A stretch of 60,663 bases of DNA, from assembly GCA_024232965.1 (NCBI GenBank), contig JACKQF010000013.1, forward strand, positions 1-60,663. Direction: 5' to 3'. The position numbers and the translations under genes were made by a program. Below are positions 20,392 to 29,174 of this stretch, piece by piece (position 1 is the stretch's first letter; each line of letters starts with the position of its first letter). The notes below the pieces were generated by a model, which was given only the letters and a program-made list of their open reading frames with translations, was not told the origin of the DNA and searched no databases. The DNA comes from Verrucomicrobiaceae bacterium (lineage in GTDB: Bacteria > Verrucomicrobiota > Verrucomicrobiia > Verrucomicrobiales > Verrucomicrobiaceae).

Positions 20392-21156
20392 ATGGATAGC
20401 CTACAATCGCTCATCGGCCATCGTTTCTCCGACCTTAGCTTGCTGGAGGAGGCACTGACTCATGGCAGTCTCGCCCACGAAGGGCAGCGCATCCGCGCCA
20501 CCAATCAACGTTTGGAATTCCTTGGCGATGCGGTGCTCCAGTTGACCCTCTCTGAATCCTTGTTCAGGCAACTCGGCAAAGCCGATGAAGGTGTACTGAC
20601 CAAATTCCGGGCCCAACTCGTCTCAACCAAGGCCCTAGCTCGCATCGCCCGCCAACTGAACCTGGGGAAGTTTCTCAGCATGGGTCGTGGCGAGGCCGCG
20701 CATGGCGGTCGTGATCGTGACTCAACGCTGGCCGATGCCCTGGAAGCCATTGCAGCCGCGATCTACCTGGACGGAGGTATCGCTGCCAGCCAAGCCTTTG
20801 CGATGCGCATCTTCCAACCAGAGATTCAGATCCTGCTAAATGCCCCTGTCGAATCCAATCCCAAAGGTCAATTGCAGGAGCTGTTGCAAGCTCACTCCAA
20901 CAATCCCCCCACCTACCGCATCATCGCTGAGGCAGGTCCAGACCACTCCAAGACTTTTGAAGCAACGGTGCTTTGGAACGAGGTGGAGCTCGGCCGTGGA
21001 TCGGGTTCGTCGAAGAAGGAGGCACAGAGTGCAGCTGCTCAAGACGCTCTGAAAAGCGATCTGCTTCCGACGCTACTTTCTGGCGGCTCAGCGGTGTCTA
21101 TAACTTGTGAATCGAGTTGCGAAATTGAGAGTCAAACCTGTGAGGAGGTTGCATAA
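20392..21156 (+). CDS. rnc: Ribonuclease III
   Basis: A 254-residue double-strand-specific endonuclease used in rRNA and mRNA processing. The catalytic domain shows QRLEFLGDAVLQL and the second acidic motif LADALEAIAAAIYLDGG. The C-terminal dsRNA-binding domain runs from NPKGQLQELLQAHSNNPP to GSGSSKKEAQSAAAQDAL. A Cys/Ser-rich tail of about 25 residues (ITCESSCEIESQTCEE) extends beyond the usual end and is of unknown use. The ATG at 20392 begins the family N-terminus. It lies just after tRNA-His and may share its transcript. Confidence 0.94.
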   Translation: MDSLQSLIGHRFSDLSLLEEALTHGSLAHEGQRIRATNQRLEFLGDAVLQLTLSESLFRQLGKADEGVLTKFRAQLVSTKALARIARQLNLGKFLSMGRGEAAHGGRDRDSTLADALEAIAAAIYLDGGIAASQAFAMRIFQPEIQILLNAPVESNPKGQLQELLQAHSNNPPTYRIIAEAGPDHSKTFEATVLWNEVELGRGSGSSKKEAQSAAAQDALKSDLLPTLLSGGSAVSITCESSCEIESQTCEEVA

Positions 21157-21258
21157 GTGCAACTTTTTCCTGTTCATTCCCAGGTCATGCCCAACGCAAT
21201 TCGCATGATCAGGGATGTGGAACTCCAGCATTGAATGTGCGGAACGGACTTCTTGTAG

Positions 21259-21267
21259 TTATCCACA
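21259..21267 (-). other. Perfect DnaA-box match, isolated
   Basis: TTATCCACA occurs once, in the 267-bp AT-richer gap between rnc and the scramblase-like gene; a poorer match (TGATCCACA) follows near 21399. One perfect 9-mer is expected by chance about every 130 kb per strand pair, so alone this is weak evidence of a DnaA site. The rest of the gap shows nothing else I can name. Confidence 0.25.
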
Positions 21268-21423
21268 CCACCTACTATGGATTCCTTTTCAACGTCCTTT
21301 ATCATCTTCATACTAACGCTGCGAACAACTGCAAGTTTGAGACTCAAAGACGCCAATGTCATGGTTTGAATCCGATGAGGTTGAACACTCCTTGCCATTG
21401 ATCCACAGACTCCCCTCCTTCCG

Positions 21424-22008
21424 ATGCTCCACCTCAACACTTACATCGTTCGCGAGCACATCGGCTTCCTGAAGCTGAGCGGTGCGTTTGATATCATCGA
21501 CCCAAATACGCAGCAGAAGATCGCTGCGGCACGGGAGGAGCTGGGGAACTTCCAGAAGCTGCTGCGGCTCTTCGTGAACAGGGGGTTGTTGCCGACGAAG
21601 GTGACGGTCTATGAGTCCATTGGGGAGCAGCTGGGGAGTCCGGTGTTTTCTATCGAGCGCGGCTTTGCTTTGTTTCGGTCAAAGGTGGCTATTCGGGATG
21701 CTACCGGGAATCCGCTGGGCTTTTTGAAGTCCAAGTTTCTGAGCTTTGGGGGTGCCTTCATCGTGTCCAATACGGCGGAGCAGGAGCTCGCGACTGTCAA
21801 AGGTGACTGGAAGGGTTGGAACTTCAAGTTCCTGCGTGGCTCGGAAGAGCTGGGCATCATTTCGAGGAAGTGGGGAGGCCTCGGCAAGGAGCTGTTTACC
21901 AGCGCGGACAATTACGTGATCAATATCCATGGGCAGGCGGATCCTGCGCTGAGTCTGCTCCTTTTGGCCGCAGGACTGTCCATCGACATGGTTTACAAGA
22001 CCAAGTAA
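21424..22008 (+). CDS. LURP-one/phospholipid scramblase-like protein
   Basis: A 194-residue protein with the Tubby-like beta-barrel pattern of the scramblase/LURP-one superfamily. It opens LNTYIVREHIGFLKLSGAFD, continues with a 'DP-TQQKIA' strand and RDATGNPLGFLKSKFLSFGG, and ends in the hydrophobic helix DPALSLLLLAAGLSIDMVY that is buried or membrane-inserted in this fold. Bacterial members are uncharacterised; lipid binding is the usual guess. No signal peptide is present. The stop is 5 bp from the convergent pabB stop, leaving no room for a terminator. Confidence 0.75.
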   Translation: MLHLNTYIVREHIGFLKLSGAFDIIDPNTQQKIAAAREELGNFQKLLRLFVNRGLLPTKVTVYESIGEQLGSPVFSIERGFALFRSKVAIRDATGNPLGFLKSKFLSFGGAFIVSNTAEQELATVKGDWKGWNFKFLRGSEELGIISRKWGGLGKELFTSADNYVINIHGQADPALSLLLLAAGLSIDMVYKTK

Positions 22009-22013
22009 CCATG

Positions 22014-23300
22014 TCAGGCCCCTGCTGCGCGCAGGATGCCGGCAGCTTTGTGGAGCGTCTCTTCGTATTCGCGGCCGGGATCGGAATCTGCGACGATGCC
22101 AGAGCCGACGTGGAAGTGAATGCTGGACTGCTGCTGGATGGCGGTGCGGATGGCGATGTTCCACTGGCTGTGGCCATTGAATCCAAACCAACCGATGGCA
22201 CCAGTGTAGAGTCCGCGTGGTCTTGGTTCGAGTTCGGCAATGATTTCACGGGCTCGCTTCTTGGGTGCACCCGTGATGGAACCACCTGGGAAGCAGGCCC
22301 GGAAGGCGTCTGCATGATCGATGCCGGGGCGTAGTTCTCCGGTGATGGTCGAGACAAGATGGATGACCTGCGCAAAGGGCTCAATCTTCCACAATTCCGG
22401 CACCTGGATGCTGCCAAAGCGACACACCTGGCCTAGGTCGTTGCGCTCAAGATCGGTGATCATGAGCAACTCTGCGCGCTCCTTTTCGGAGGCCAGAAGT
22501 TCTGCGGCAGAGGCGGTGTCCCTGAAGGCATTTTCCAGGAATCGGGGGCGAGTACCTTTGATGGGGCGTGTCTGAATCTGGCTGCCGTCCATCTTTAGGA
22601 AGGTCTCAGGCGAGGCCGATAGGACATGAGTGCCGTCGAGACTGAGATAGGCGGCATGGGGGCTGGGTGACACGTCGCGCAACCTCGAGTAGAGAGCTAG
22701 AGGGTCGGCGTTCTTGGGCCAGCGGGCGCTCCATGGGCAGGCGAGGTTGACTTGGTAGATATCGCCTGCTGCGATGTATTCCCGCGCTTGGCGGACCATG
22801 CCCATGAATTTGCGCCGCGACACAGGGCTGGAAAATCGGAGCGGAGCGGACCAATCGGGCAAGGGATCGGGTTCTTCAAAAGACGTGGAAAGCACATTGC
22901 CGACTTCATGCCAAGCCTTCGCATCATGATCGTAGGCTAGCACGTGCGGATAGACTCCCAAGGTGTAGGCGCCGTCGTAGCCCACCCAGCCAAACAGGCC
23001 CCCCTGCGGTATGGGTGGGGTTCCCGTGGGAGACGTGACCTGGGAGGCAGCGAGGAGGGCGCAGACCTGATCCCAGTCTTTATCAATGTGACCGCGTAGA
23101 ATTTGGGTCGGTGCCGCTGATATGAGGGAAAGAGCCCCCTGCCCTGGCTGGGTCAGCGCGGAGTCCATCCACACCAGTCCCGGTAGCTGGCGAAGGCGTA
23201 TCGCGACCTCCAAGGGGCTGAAATCGATGGGCACGGCATGAATTCCGCTCTTCTTTGCATTGGAGGCGGGGGCATGAGCGCTTCTAGTGGCGTGTGGCAT
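22014..23300 (-). CDS. pabB: Aminodeoxychorismate synthase component I
   Basis: A 428-residue chorismate-binding enzyme that aminates chorismate to 4-amino-4-deoxychorismate for folate synthesis. The signature PIKGTRPR carries the lysine that distinguishes PabB from anthranilate synthase TrpE. Other motifs are AAGDIYQVNLACPW, DLERNDLGQVCR and the metal-site region PGGSITGAPKKRAREII. The N-terminal 20 residues are a variable tail. No glutamine amidotransferase (pabA) or lyase (pabC) is adjacent, so partners must be elsewhere. I start at the ATG at 23300; a GTG six bases earlier is possible. It diverges from the next gene across 50 bp. Confidence 0.9.
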   Translation of the reverse strand: MPHATRSAHAPASNAKKSGIHAVPIDFSPLEVAIRLRQLPGLVWMDSALTQPGQGALSLISAAPTQILRGHIDKDWDQVCALLAASQVTSPTGTPPIPQGGLFGWVGYDGAYTLGVYPHVLAYDHDAKAWHEVGNVLSTSFEEPDPLPDWSAPLRFSSPVSRRKFMGMVRQAREYIAAGDIYQVNLACPWSARWPKNADPLALYSRLRDVSPSPHAAYLSLDGTHVLSASPETFLKMDGSQIQTRPIKGTRPRFLENAFRDTASAAELLASEKERAELLMITDLERNDLGQVCRFGSIQVPELWKIEPFAQVIHLVSTITGELRPGIDHADAFRACFPGGSITGAPKKRAREIIAELEPRPRGLYTGAIGWFGFNGHSQWNIAIRTAIQQQSSIHFHVGSGIVADSDPGREYEETLHKAAGILRAAGA

Positions 23301-23350
23301 TGACACTTGGGTGCGGAAACCGTACCATAGCGCGCTGTTTGATCAACGAT

Positions 23351-24520
23351 ATGGCCAAATCCACTTCTAATGTTCTCACCCCAGACCTCGGGCGCGCCCA
23401 GGGTCTGGCGGTTGGCGTGCTGTGCCTGTTGACGGTCGTTCAGTTGATCGGCATCGGCCGCACCGCGTGGCTGGCCACGGCGCGGAAGATTTCTGCTCCC
23501 AATGAAGAGGCGCAGACAGCGACGGCATCGATTTCCCCTCCTTTACCTGGGAGTCTGACCAGTGTGCCGTCCATCACCACGGGGCCGCCACCGATTGGGT
23601 CCTTCGGCAACCCTGGGACTGGAGCACCGGTCCTTCCGACACTGCCGAGCGTTAGCGCTCCAGCTGCTCCGTCGCTGCCGGCCGTTGGGCTGCCCAAGAC
23701 GGGTGCGCTGACGCCGAATGCTGAGGTGAATGAACTGCTCGGCGTCGTGGAGCAGTTGCGACCGCTGGGAGATACGGCGGGGATTTTGGACGTGCTGAAA
23801 AAGGCTGAGGTTTTGCTGCCAAATCATCCGGCTGTGCTCAAAGAATTCGCCCAGACCTATGATCTCATGGGGCTGACAACCAAAGCAGTAGGCTACTGGC
23901 AGCGCATCGAGGCGATGGGGCCACAAGCGGGTGATTTTTACGCGATGGCAGCGCAGCGTCTGCAGAGCACAGGTGCTTTCGTTGGCAACCCAGGGGCGAA
24001 TCCGAATCCACCTGTCGGCGGTTCCGTGAATGCTGATCTTGCGGCCTCGCCCGATTCAGCGGCGCGTGTCCTGGGTCTCGGCGTGGTCAAGGCCATCCAC
24101 GATCCTGCTGTTCAGGAAGGTGACAAACGCATCGTCCGCCTGCCGATCCTGAGCGCGCCGAACACCGCCGTGGATCCGAATGCGGTGGAGATCGAAGTCT
24201 TTTTCTATGATCTCGTGAATGGCGACAAGGTGGAACAAACCATCGCCAATGAACCCGTCTCTGCCTGGGTCTCGCCACCCGTGGACTGGAGCGGTGACGG
24301 CCAGGAGAACCTGGACGTAACTTATTTCCTGCCCAAGCTCACTGAAGCTGAAACCAAAACCCACGGCCGCCGGGCATACTATGGCTACGTGGTAAAACTC
24401 TACTACCAACACCGGCTCCAGGACACAGCGGCAGATCCGCCTAGCCTGCTTGATGCAAATGGCGGCCGCGCCGGTGTCGGTGGCGCTGGAAACGGGCTGT
24501 TGCCGCCCGTTTCCAAGTGA
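23351..24520 (+). CDS. Membrane-anchored uncharacterised protein with a TPR-like segment
   Basis: A 389-residue protein with an uncleaved N-terminal helix (GLAVGVLCLLTVVQLIGI, about residues 18-36), then a Pro/Ser-rich linker (about 60-125). A helical repeat-like segment follows (LLGVVEQLRPLGDTAGILDV to KAVGYWQRIEAMG). A C-terminal beta-rich domain carries VSPPVDWSGDGQENLDVTYF and RRAYYGYVVKLYY. I recall similar tails in Verrucomicrobiota but no function. It lies 30 bases upstream of the receiver/pseudokinase/FGE gene on the same strand and probably forms an operon with it, so the two may work at the envelope together. Confidence 0.6.
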   Translation: MAKSTSNVLTPDLGRAQGLAVGVLCLLTVVQLIGIGRTAWLATARKISAPNEEAQTATASISPPLPGSLTSVPSITTGPPPIGSFGNPGTGAPVLPTLPSVSAPAAPSLPAVGLPKTGALTPNAEVNELLGVVEQLRPLGDTAGILDVLKKAEVLLPNHPAVLKEFAQTYDLMGLTTKAVGYWQRIEAMGPQAGDFYAMAAQRLQSTGAFVGNPGANPNPPVGGSVNADLAASPDSAARVLGLGVVKAIHDPAVQEGDKRIVRLPILSAPNTAVDPNAVEIEVFFYDLVNGDKVEQTIANEPVSAWVSPPVDWSGDGQENLDVTYFLPKLTEAETKTHGRRAYYGYVVKLYYQHRLQDTAADPPSLLDANGGRAGVGGAGNGLLPPVSK

Positions 24521-24550
24521 TGCGTAACGGAGGCAGGAACGTGAAAAAAC

Positions 24551-26527
24551 ATGCACTTTTTGTTTGTCGAATCAGATGGCGCCACTCGCGCCACGCGCAC
24601 CGCAGCTCTTGCGGAACAAGGCTGGACGATCCACCAAGCTGACAGCGTCTCCGCAGCTCTCCATGGGCTGGCGACGTTGCCACAGGTGGATGTCCTGATC
24701 ACGGAGGCGATCGCCGCCTCCGGACCGACTGGTTTTGATCTCTTTAATGAGGTCAAGAAGACTCATGCTCAGGCACGCGTGCTCTACACGACGCGCTATG
24801 ACCTTACAGGCTTTGACGAGGCAATTGATGGCTGGCCGGTATTGGCGGATGCGCCCTACAAGCCAGAGGATCTTGTCGCAGCGGTCGGGGCTTTACTGAC
24901 GGCGCAGCACCAGCCCTATACGGGTGGCGATCCGATGAGTCAGGTGCCCATTCTGCCCGTCGGTACGGTTTTGGATGAAGACTATCAGATTCTCGAGCGC
25001 CTAGCCGCAGACCATCAGACAGAAAGCTATCGTGCCATGCAGGCGCGGGTGGGTCGCGAGGTCGGTGTGGTTTTGCTGAAACCTTCCATGATGGGCGATC
25101 CGGAAGTGGTGGAGAAGTTTAAGGCTCGTGAGCGGGTGAAGGCTTCTCTCAATCATCCACGCATTGCGCCGCTCTTTGAGGCGGGTCAGCATCAGGGGCT
25201 CCACTACTACACACGCGAGATGCCACGTGGTCGGTCGATTGACCAGATGCTTGCAAGCGGAGAGACCATCTCAGAGCGCAATCTCGCAGCGGCGGTGCAC
25301 GGGATTGCGGAGGCCATGCACTACGCCATCGGCCGGGGCTGCGACCATCGAGACATTCTGGGGCGCGATGTTTTCATCGCCGACGATCAGCAGGCCAGTC
25401 TGGTGAACATCTTCCGCCCACCCTCGGGTGAGGCTCGGGATGAAAAGGCAGACGTGGCCAGGTTTCTGACGCTGATGCAGCCTCTTGCCGCAGAAGGCAG
25501 GGCGCAGCGGCAGTTGCAGGCTCTGCGTGAAGCCCGTCACGACTGGGCGGGACTGCTGCGCGAGGTCGAAGACGTCCGGGATGCCATGAATGAACGCAGC
25601 ATCATGCGTCGTATCGATGCTGAAGAGGGTGCGGGCGTCAATGTGGCGCGGAAGGTTCCCGTGTGGGCTTGGATCGCCGGCATGGCTGCCCTTGCCGGTG
25701 GTGTGATCGTGACCACGGTCAGTACGCAAAATACGCCGAAGCTCATCGCGCCGGGGTCCGAGGAAATGGTGGAGATTCCTGCCGGAGCCTTCATTTATCA
25801 GAACGGTGAACGACGCACGCTGCCTAGCTATTGGATCAGCAAGCATGAAGTGACCATCGGCCAATACGCGACCTTCTTGGAAGCTCTGGAGACGGGTTCT
25901 GCCGCTGCATACGATCATCCCGATCAGCCCAAGACGAAGACCACCCACCAACCCAATGGCTGGGCGGAATACTATGCTGCGGCGCAAAGCGGCTCCACGT
26001 ACAACAACCAAATGATCTCGCTGAACACACCCATCAGTCAGGTGGATTGGTGGGATGCGTATGCCTTTGCAAAGTGGAGTGGCCAGCGTTTGCCGACTGA
26101 AGAAGAATGGGAAAAGGCTGCCCGCGGGACCGAGGGCTTCGCCTATCCTTGGGGACAAAAAGCTCGGCCAGATGCGGCGAATCTTGGAATGGATTATGAT
26201 CCAGCTGGCAAGAAGGGTGGGCAGAAGGATGGCTACAACCTTTGGGCACCAGAAGATCGCAAGATCGAGGACGTCAGTCCCTATGGGGTCTGTGATCTCG
26301 CTGGCAACGTCCAGGAGTGGACTGCGTCACAGCACACCGGCGAGCCTTGGCCTGAGCACCCCCAATACCCTGATGTGCGCGCTCCGGTCGTGCGCGGCGG
26401 ACATTTCGCGCTGAAGAGCGACAAGGATCTACTCACCAATCGCTACTTCCCTGAGTCTGCAAACGAGGCGACTCTTGCGCGCGGTTTCCGTACCGCCGCA
26501 GATACGCCGCCCAAAGATAAAGAGTAA
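24551..26527 (+). CDS. Receiver-like, pseudokinase, transmembrane and FGE-fold fusion protein
   Basis: A 658-residue protein in four parts. Residues 1-118 have a CheY-like order (MHFLFVESDGATRATRTAAL), but the phosphoacceptor position reads LITEA, with Glu instead of Asp. Residues 138-345 resemble a Ser/Thr kinase, yet the catalytic loop is HRDILGRD (Lys and Asn replaced) and the DFG region is VNIF, so it is probably a pseudokinase. Residues 370-390 form a transmembrane helix. Residues 400-650 are an FGE/SUMF1-type C-lectin fold (RLPTEEEWEKAARG, GNVQEW, RGGHF), but the C-terminal catalytic Cys of true formylglycine enzymes is absent. It is probably a scaffold or ligand sensor with the FGE fold outside the cell. 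Confidence 0.8.
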   Translation: MHFLFVESDGATRATRTAALAEQGWTIHQADSVSAALHGLATLPQVDVLITEAIAASGPTGFDLFNEVKKTHAQARVLYTTRYDLTGFDEAIDGWPVLADAPYKPEDLVAAVGALLTAQHQPYTGGDPMSQVPILPVGTVLDEDYQILERLAADHQTESYRAMQARVGREVGVVLLKPSMMGDPEVVEKFKARERVKASLNHPRIAPLFEAGQHQGLHYYTREMPRGRSIDQMLASGETISERNLAAAVHGIAEAMHYAIGRGCDHRDILGRDVFIADDQQASLVNIFRPPSGEARDEKADVARFLTLMQPLAAEGRAQRQLQALREARHDWAGLLREVEDVRDAMNERSIMRRIDAEEGAGVNVARKVPVWAWIAGMAALAGGVIVTTVSTQNTPKLIAPGSEEMVEIPAGAFIYQNGERRTLPSYWISKHEVTIGQYATFLEALETGSAAAYDHPDQPKTKTTHQPNGWAEYYAAAQSGSTYNNQMISLNTPISQVDWWDAYAFAKWSGQRLPTEEEWEKAARGTEGFAYPWGQKARPDAANLGMDYDPAGKKGGQKDGYNLWAPEDRKIEDVSPYGVCDLAGNVQEWTASQHTGEPWPEHPQYPDVRAPVVRGGHFALKSDKDLLTNRYFPESANEATLARGFRTAADTPPKDKE

Positions 26528-26538
26528 TCGAAGAAAAG

Positions 26539-26569
26539 GCCGGGTAGCACCCTCGCAGTGCTACCCGGC
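26539..26569. terminator. Strong bidirectional terminator
   Basis: GCCGGGTAGCAC and GTGCTACCCGGC form a perfect 12-bp stem around a 7-nt loop, between the convergent FGE-fold and peroxidase genes. AAGAAAAG precedes it and CTCTTCC follows, giving only a modest U tract on either strand. Confidence 0.75.
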
Positions 26570-26589
26570 TCTTCCACTTGTTCACCAAC

Positions 26590-28374
26590 TCACTGCCGCT
26601 GTGGTGGTTGGGGCGGTGGACGATTCCCACCGCCAGGAGGGCCGCCATTGCCAGGCCCACCCTGTCCAGTTGGGGGTGGCACGCGCCAGACGTTGCGTGG
26701 CAACTCCTCGCCGATGCCGGTATTGCGGCGCAGGATGACGTCCAGACTCTGCTCATGGATCATGGCCACCATCGGCTTGGTCAGGTACCGCTCATACCAA
26801 AAGCGGTCGCCACTGCGCAGACGATCAAATTGGTCCTTCAGAATCGCGAAGAAGGTGCTTCCGACCATGGCTCCTGGTCGATGGGATTCGGCCAGGCCAC
26901 CGACCCATAGATCAATGTCGTTCACACTTGGATATGCCGCTGCTAGTCGGGCCTGAACCTCGGCGTCGGGGTTGATTTCGGCGAATGTGCGGTAGGGGCG
27001 CAAACGCATTGCAGAGCGCACTTGATTCAGTGATCCAACGCCATGGTCACGACCGCGTTGGATATTCAACGCCGCCAGATCCAAGCCGCCAGTTCCGGGC
27101 TGTCCAAACAGGAAGTTGCGCAGGTCGTCGATGATGAGGTTGTCAACGTTTTGTGAGAGCTGGAAAGCGAAGCCGCGAAGGATGGGATCGATGCCGTCAT
27201 CGAGGATCGGTTGCAGACTGAAAAACGCATTCTTTAGGGATAGATGCCCTGCTGCGATCTTCTGTCGATTCGCGTCCAGTCGCAGTACTTGGCTATTCAC
27301 CATTGAATGACCGAGACGATAGGCTGCTACGCCAAACTCTGTGGAGATCCCCGGATTCACAGTTGGGCGATAGCCGCGATACGGTCCAGACCACTTCGGA
27401 CCCAACAAGACCGGTAGAAACTCACGCCAAGTGATTGCCTGCATCTCCGCCGCCACGATGCAGCGAGCGCTCTGATAGAGCTCTTCATCACTCATTGATG
27501 GATTCGCTGCACGCAGGGTGTCTGCCCAGTAATTGTGCTCCCGCATAAACACAGTGTGCAACGCAATCAATCCAACCTGTTCATTCACGCGCACATCGCC
27601 AGCGACGAACAGCGAGGGAATCTGTGCAGATGGAACATTGTCCAGTCCGTCCAAGTTGAATGGCAAGAGATCTCCTTCGCTCGTCTTCATTCGACCTGTT
27701 CCGTCGAGTGTTCTCAAAGCTTCGGCGCGCCGGGCGTCGGACCCGTAGACTTGTGAGGCGTCAATGAAGGCAGTGATCGCATTGACCTGCTCACGCACGC
27801 CTTTGACCATGTTATAGTAACTGCGATTAAGTGGAATAACCTGAATGCCGGTTCCGTTTGGATCAAACGAAGAATCACCCGATGGAATGGCGATATCGAA
27901 ATACTCCGGTGGATCGATGGAAGGTGTCTCATCAAGGTCATGATCGAGAAATTGACCCCAAACCCACATGTAGTCGGAGGCTCCATTCATCGCCGGCCTC
28001 GACTCCGATTGCGCTGCCACAGCGTTGCTAATCTCGCGAGCGTTTGGCCTCGTCGGTCCCGATGGGGTATTCGCACCGTCAGCGTAGGCAGGCCTGCTTT
28101 TGCGTAAATACTCGATGTCCGCGATACCCCAATCGCGGGAGCTATTGGCCGTGCCATCATAGGTTCGGAACTCGACCGGAAACTCCATCGGCACCGAAGG
28201 GCGATCCGTGTTACCGCCTGGTGGGGGAGTCTGCGGCCGTTGGCGGAGCCTTGGCATTGGTGGCAGTTGGTTGGCCCCACCTTGCGGTGTGGGCGGAGGT
28301 TGCTGTTCGGCGCTGGCGGTCAGGGTCAGACCCAGCCAGCAAAAGGTGACTTGCAGGACACGTTGCGTTTTCAT
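26590..28374 (-). CDS. Secreted animal-type haem peroxidase
   Basis: A 594-residue protein of the peroxidase-cyclooxygenase (peroxidasin) superfamily. A signal peptide (MKTQRVLQVTFCWLGLTLTA) is followed by Pro-rich sequence. The core has the distal haem His145 in GQFLDHDLDETP, the catalytic Arg278 in MREHNYWAD, and the proximal His356 in AAYRLGHSMVN; NIQRGRDHGV is also present. These oxidise halides or phenols with hydrogen peroxide and often act in defence or crosslinking. A Pro/Gly/Gln-rich tail ends QPPQRQ. The ATG at 28374 gives the signal peptide; upstream in-frame codons are not family-like. It diverges from the membrane protein at 28584. Confidence 0.92.
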   Translation of the reverse strand: MKTQRVLQVTFCWLGLTLTASAEQQPPPTPQGGANQLPPMPRLRQRPQTPPPGGNTDRPSVPMEFPVEFRTYDGTANSSRDWGIADIEYLRKSRPAYADGANTPSGPTRPNAREISNAVAAQSESRPAMNGASDYMWVWGQFLDHDLDETPSIDPPEYFDIAIPSGDSSFDPNGTGIQVIPLNRSYYNMVKGVREQVNAITAFIDASQVYGSDARRAEALRTLDGTGRMKTSEGDLLPFNLDGLDNVPSAQIPSLFVAGDVRVNEQVGLIALHTVFMREHNYWADTLRAANPSMSDEELYQSARCIVAAEMQAITWREFLPVLLGPKWSGPYRGYRPTVNPGISTEFGVAAYRLGHSMVNSQVLRLDANRQKIAAGHLSLKNAFFSLQPILDDGIDPILRGFAFQLSQNVDNLIIDDLRNFLFGQPGTGGLDLAALNIQRGRDHGVGSLNQVRSAMRLRPYRTFAEINPDAEVQARLAAAYPSVNDIDLWVGGLAESHRPGAMVGSTFFAILKDQFDRLRSGDRFWYERYLTKPMVAMIHEQSLDVILRRNTGIGEELPRNVWRVPPPTGQGGPGNGGPPGGGNRPPPQPPQRQ

Positions 28375-28583
28375 GGGCTTTGGATGATTTCGAATTGGAG
28401 TTTGATGAGGCATTTCAAACCTCTGTACCCAATTCACACCACTCATGTTTCGCTTTGATGAAGGCGAACCCCGAGTTTTGTTACGCAATGGTAAATTTGT
28501 ACCCAGCCTTTCCGGAGCTCCGTTTCCTCCTTGCGTGGTGTCTGGAGTCGTGGTGAAATCGTTTGGCGGAAAAACTAAGACTG

Positions 28584-29174
28584 ATGAGACGCTACCGGAT
28601 TGATCCACCGTCAAGGGTTCCCGAGACTACCAAGCCAACGGCCGATTGGACGGCTTGGGTGATGCATCTACTTTTGGGTCTTTCCATCGGAGGCACGGGA
28701 GGTGCTTATTTTTCCGTGCGCTTGATGGTATCAAAGATTTTGGCCGACGACCACTTTTTCCTACTGGTTGTCGGTCCGGCTCTTTTTGTCGCCGGAATCA
28801 CGTCGCTTCATGGCGAGCAAGCTTGGCATCCTCGGTCCCGCTTCGACATGGCAATCCCTGCACAATCCTCTGCCAGCCGTGGTGCTTCTTGGGTAATCGG
28901 AATTGCTGGGATTGCTTTGGCGGTTGCTGGAGTGCTTCTTGATTCTGGTCATCCCTCTGGGAGTTTATCCTCAGGTGGTAGTTCAGGACCCAATCAATAT
29001 CGCGTTTGGCTGGCGTTGCTGTTTGCGGTGTTCTCAGGCTACTCATTGTGGAGCGGGTGCCTATTGACTCCCAGAGGCATACTTCTCCGTTCAGAGGAGC
29101 CTCTGCTCTACTGGTTTGGGGTCGTTTCAGCGATCATTGCCACCGCGATATTTGCGGGTGTGTGGCCCGTATGA
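28584..29174 (+). CDS. Uncharacterised membrane protein with four helices
   Basis: A 196-residue protein with about four hydrophobic segments: WVMHLLLGLSIGGTGGAYF, HFFLLVVGPALFVAGITSL, WVIGIAGIALAVAGVLL, and a C-terminal pair around WLALLFAVFSGYSLW and VVSAIIATAIFAGVW. A Gly/Ser-rich loop (SGSLSSGGSSGPNQ) links the third and fourth. I know no family. A TTG start at 28563 is possible; the ATG at 28584 (MRRYRIDPPS) is preferred. Its stop abuts the convergent GNAT stop with no gap. Confidence 0.55.
   Translation: MRRYRIDPPSRVPETTKPTADWTAWVMHLLLGLSIGGTGGAYFSVRLMVSKILADDHFFLLVVGPALFVAGITSLHGEQAWHPRSRFDMAIPAQSSASRGASWVIGIAGIALAVAGVLLDSGHPSGSLSSGGSSGPNQYRVWLALLFAVFSGYSLWSGCLLTPRGILLRSEEPLLYWFGVVSAIIATAIFAGVWPV

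Noticed and set aside
21259..21267. Replication origin at the rnc gap
   Set aside because: A single perfect DnaA box is near chance level, and neither dnaA, dnaN nor an AT-rich unwinding element is visible.
22014..23300. Anthranilate synthase TrpE
   Set aside because: The PIKGTRPR lysine motif marks PabB; TrpE has Ala-Gly there.
24551..26527. True formylglycine-generating enzyme or active Ser/Thr kinase
   Set aside because: The essential C-terminal Cys, the HRDxKxxN and DFG residues are missing.
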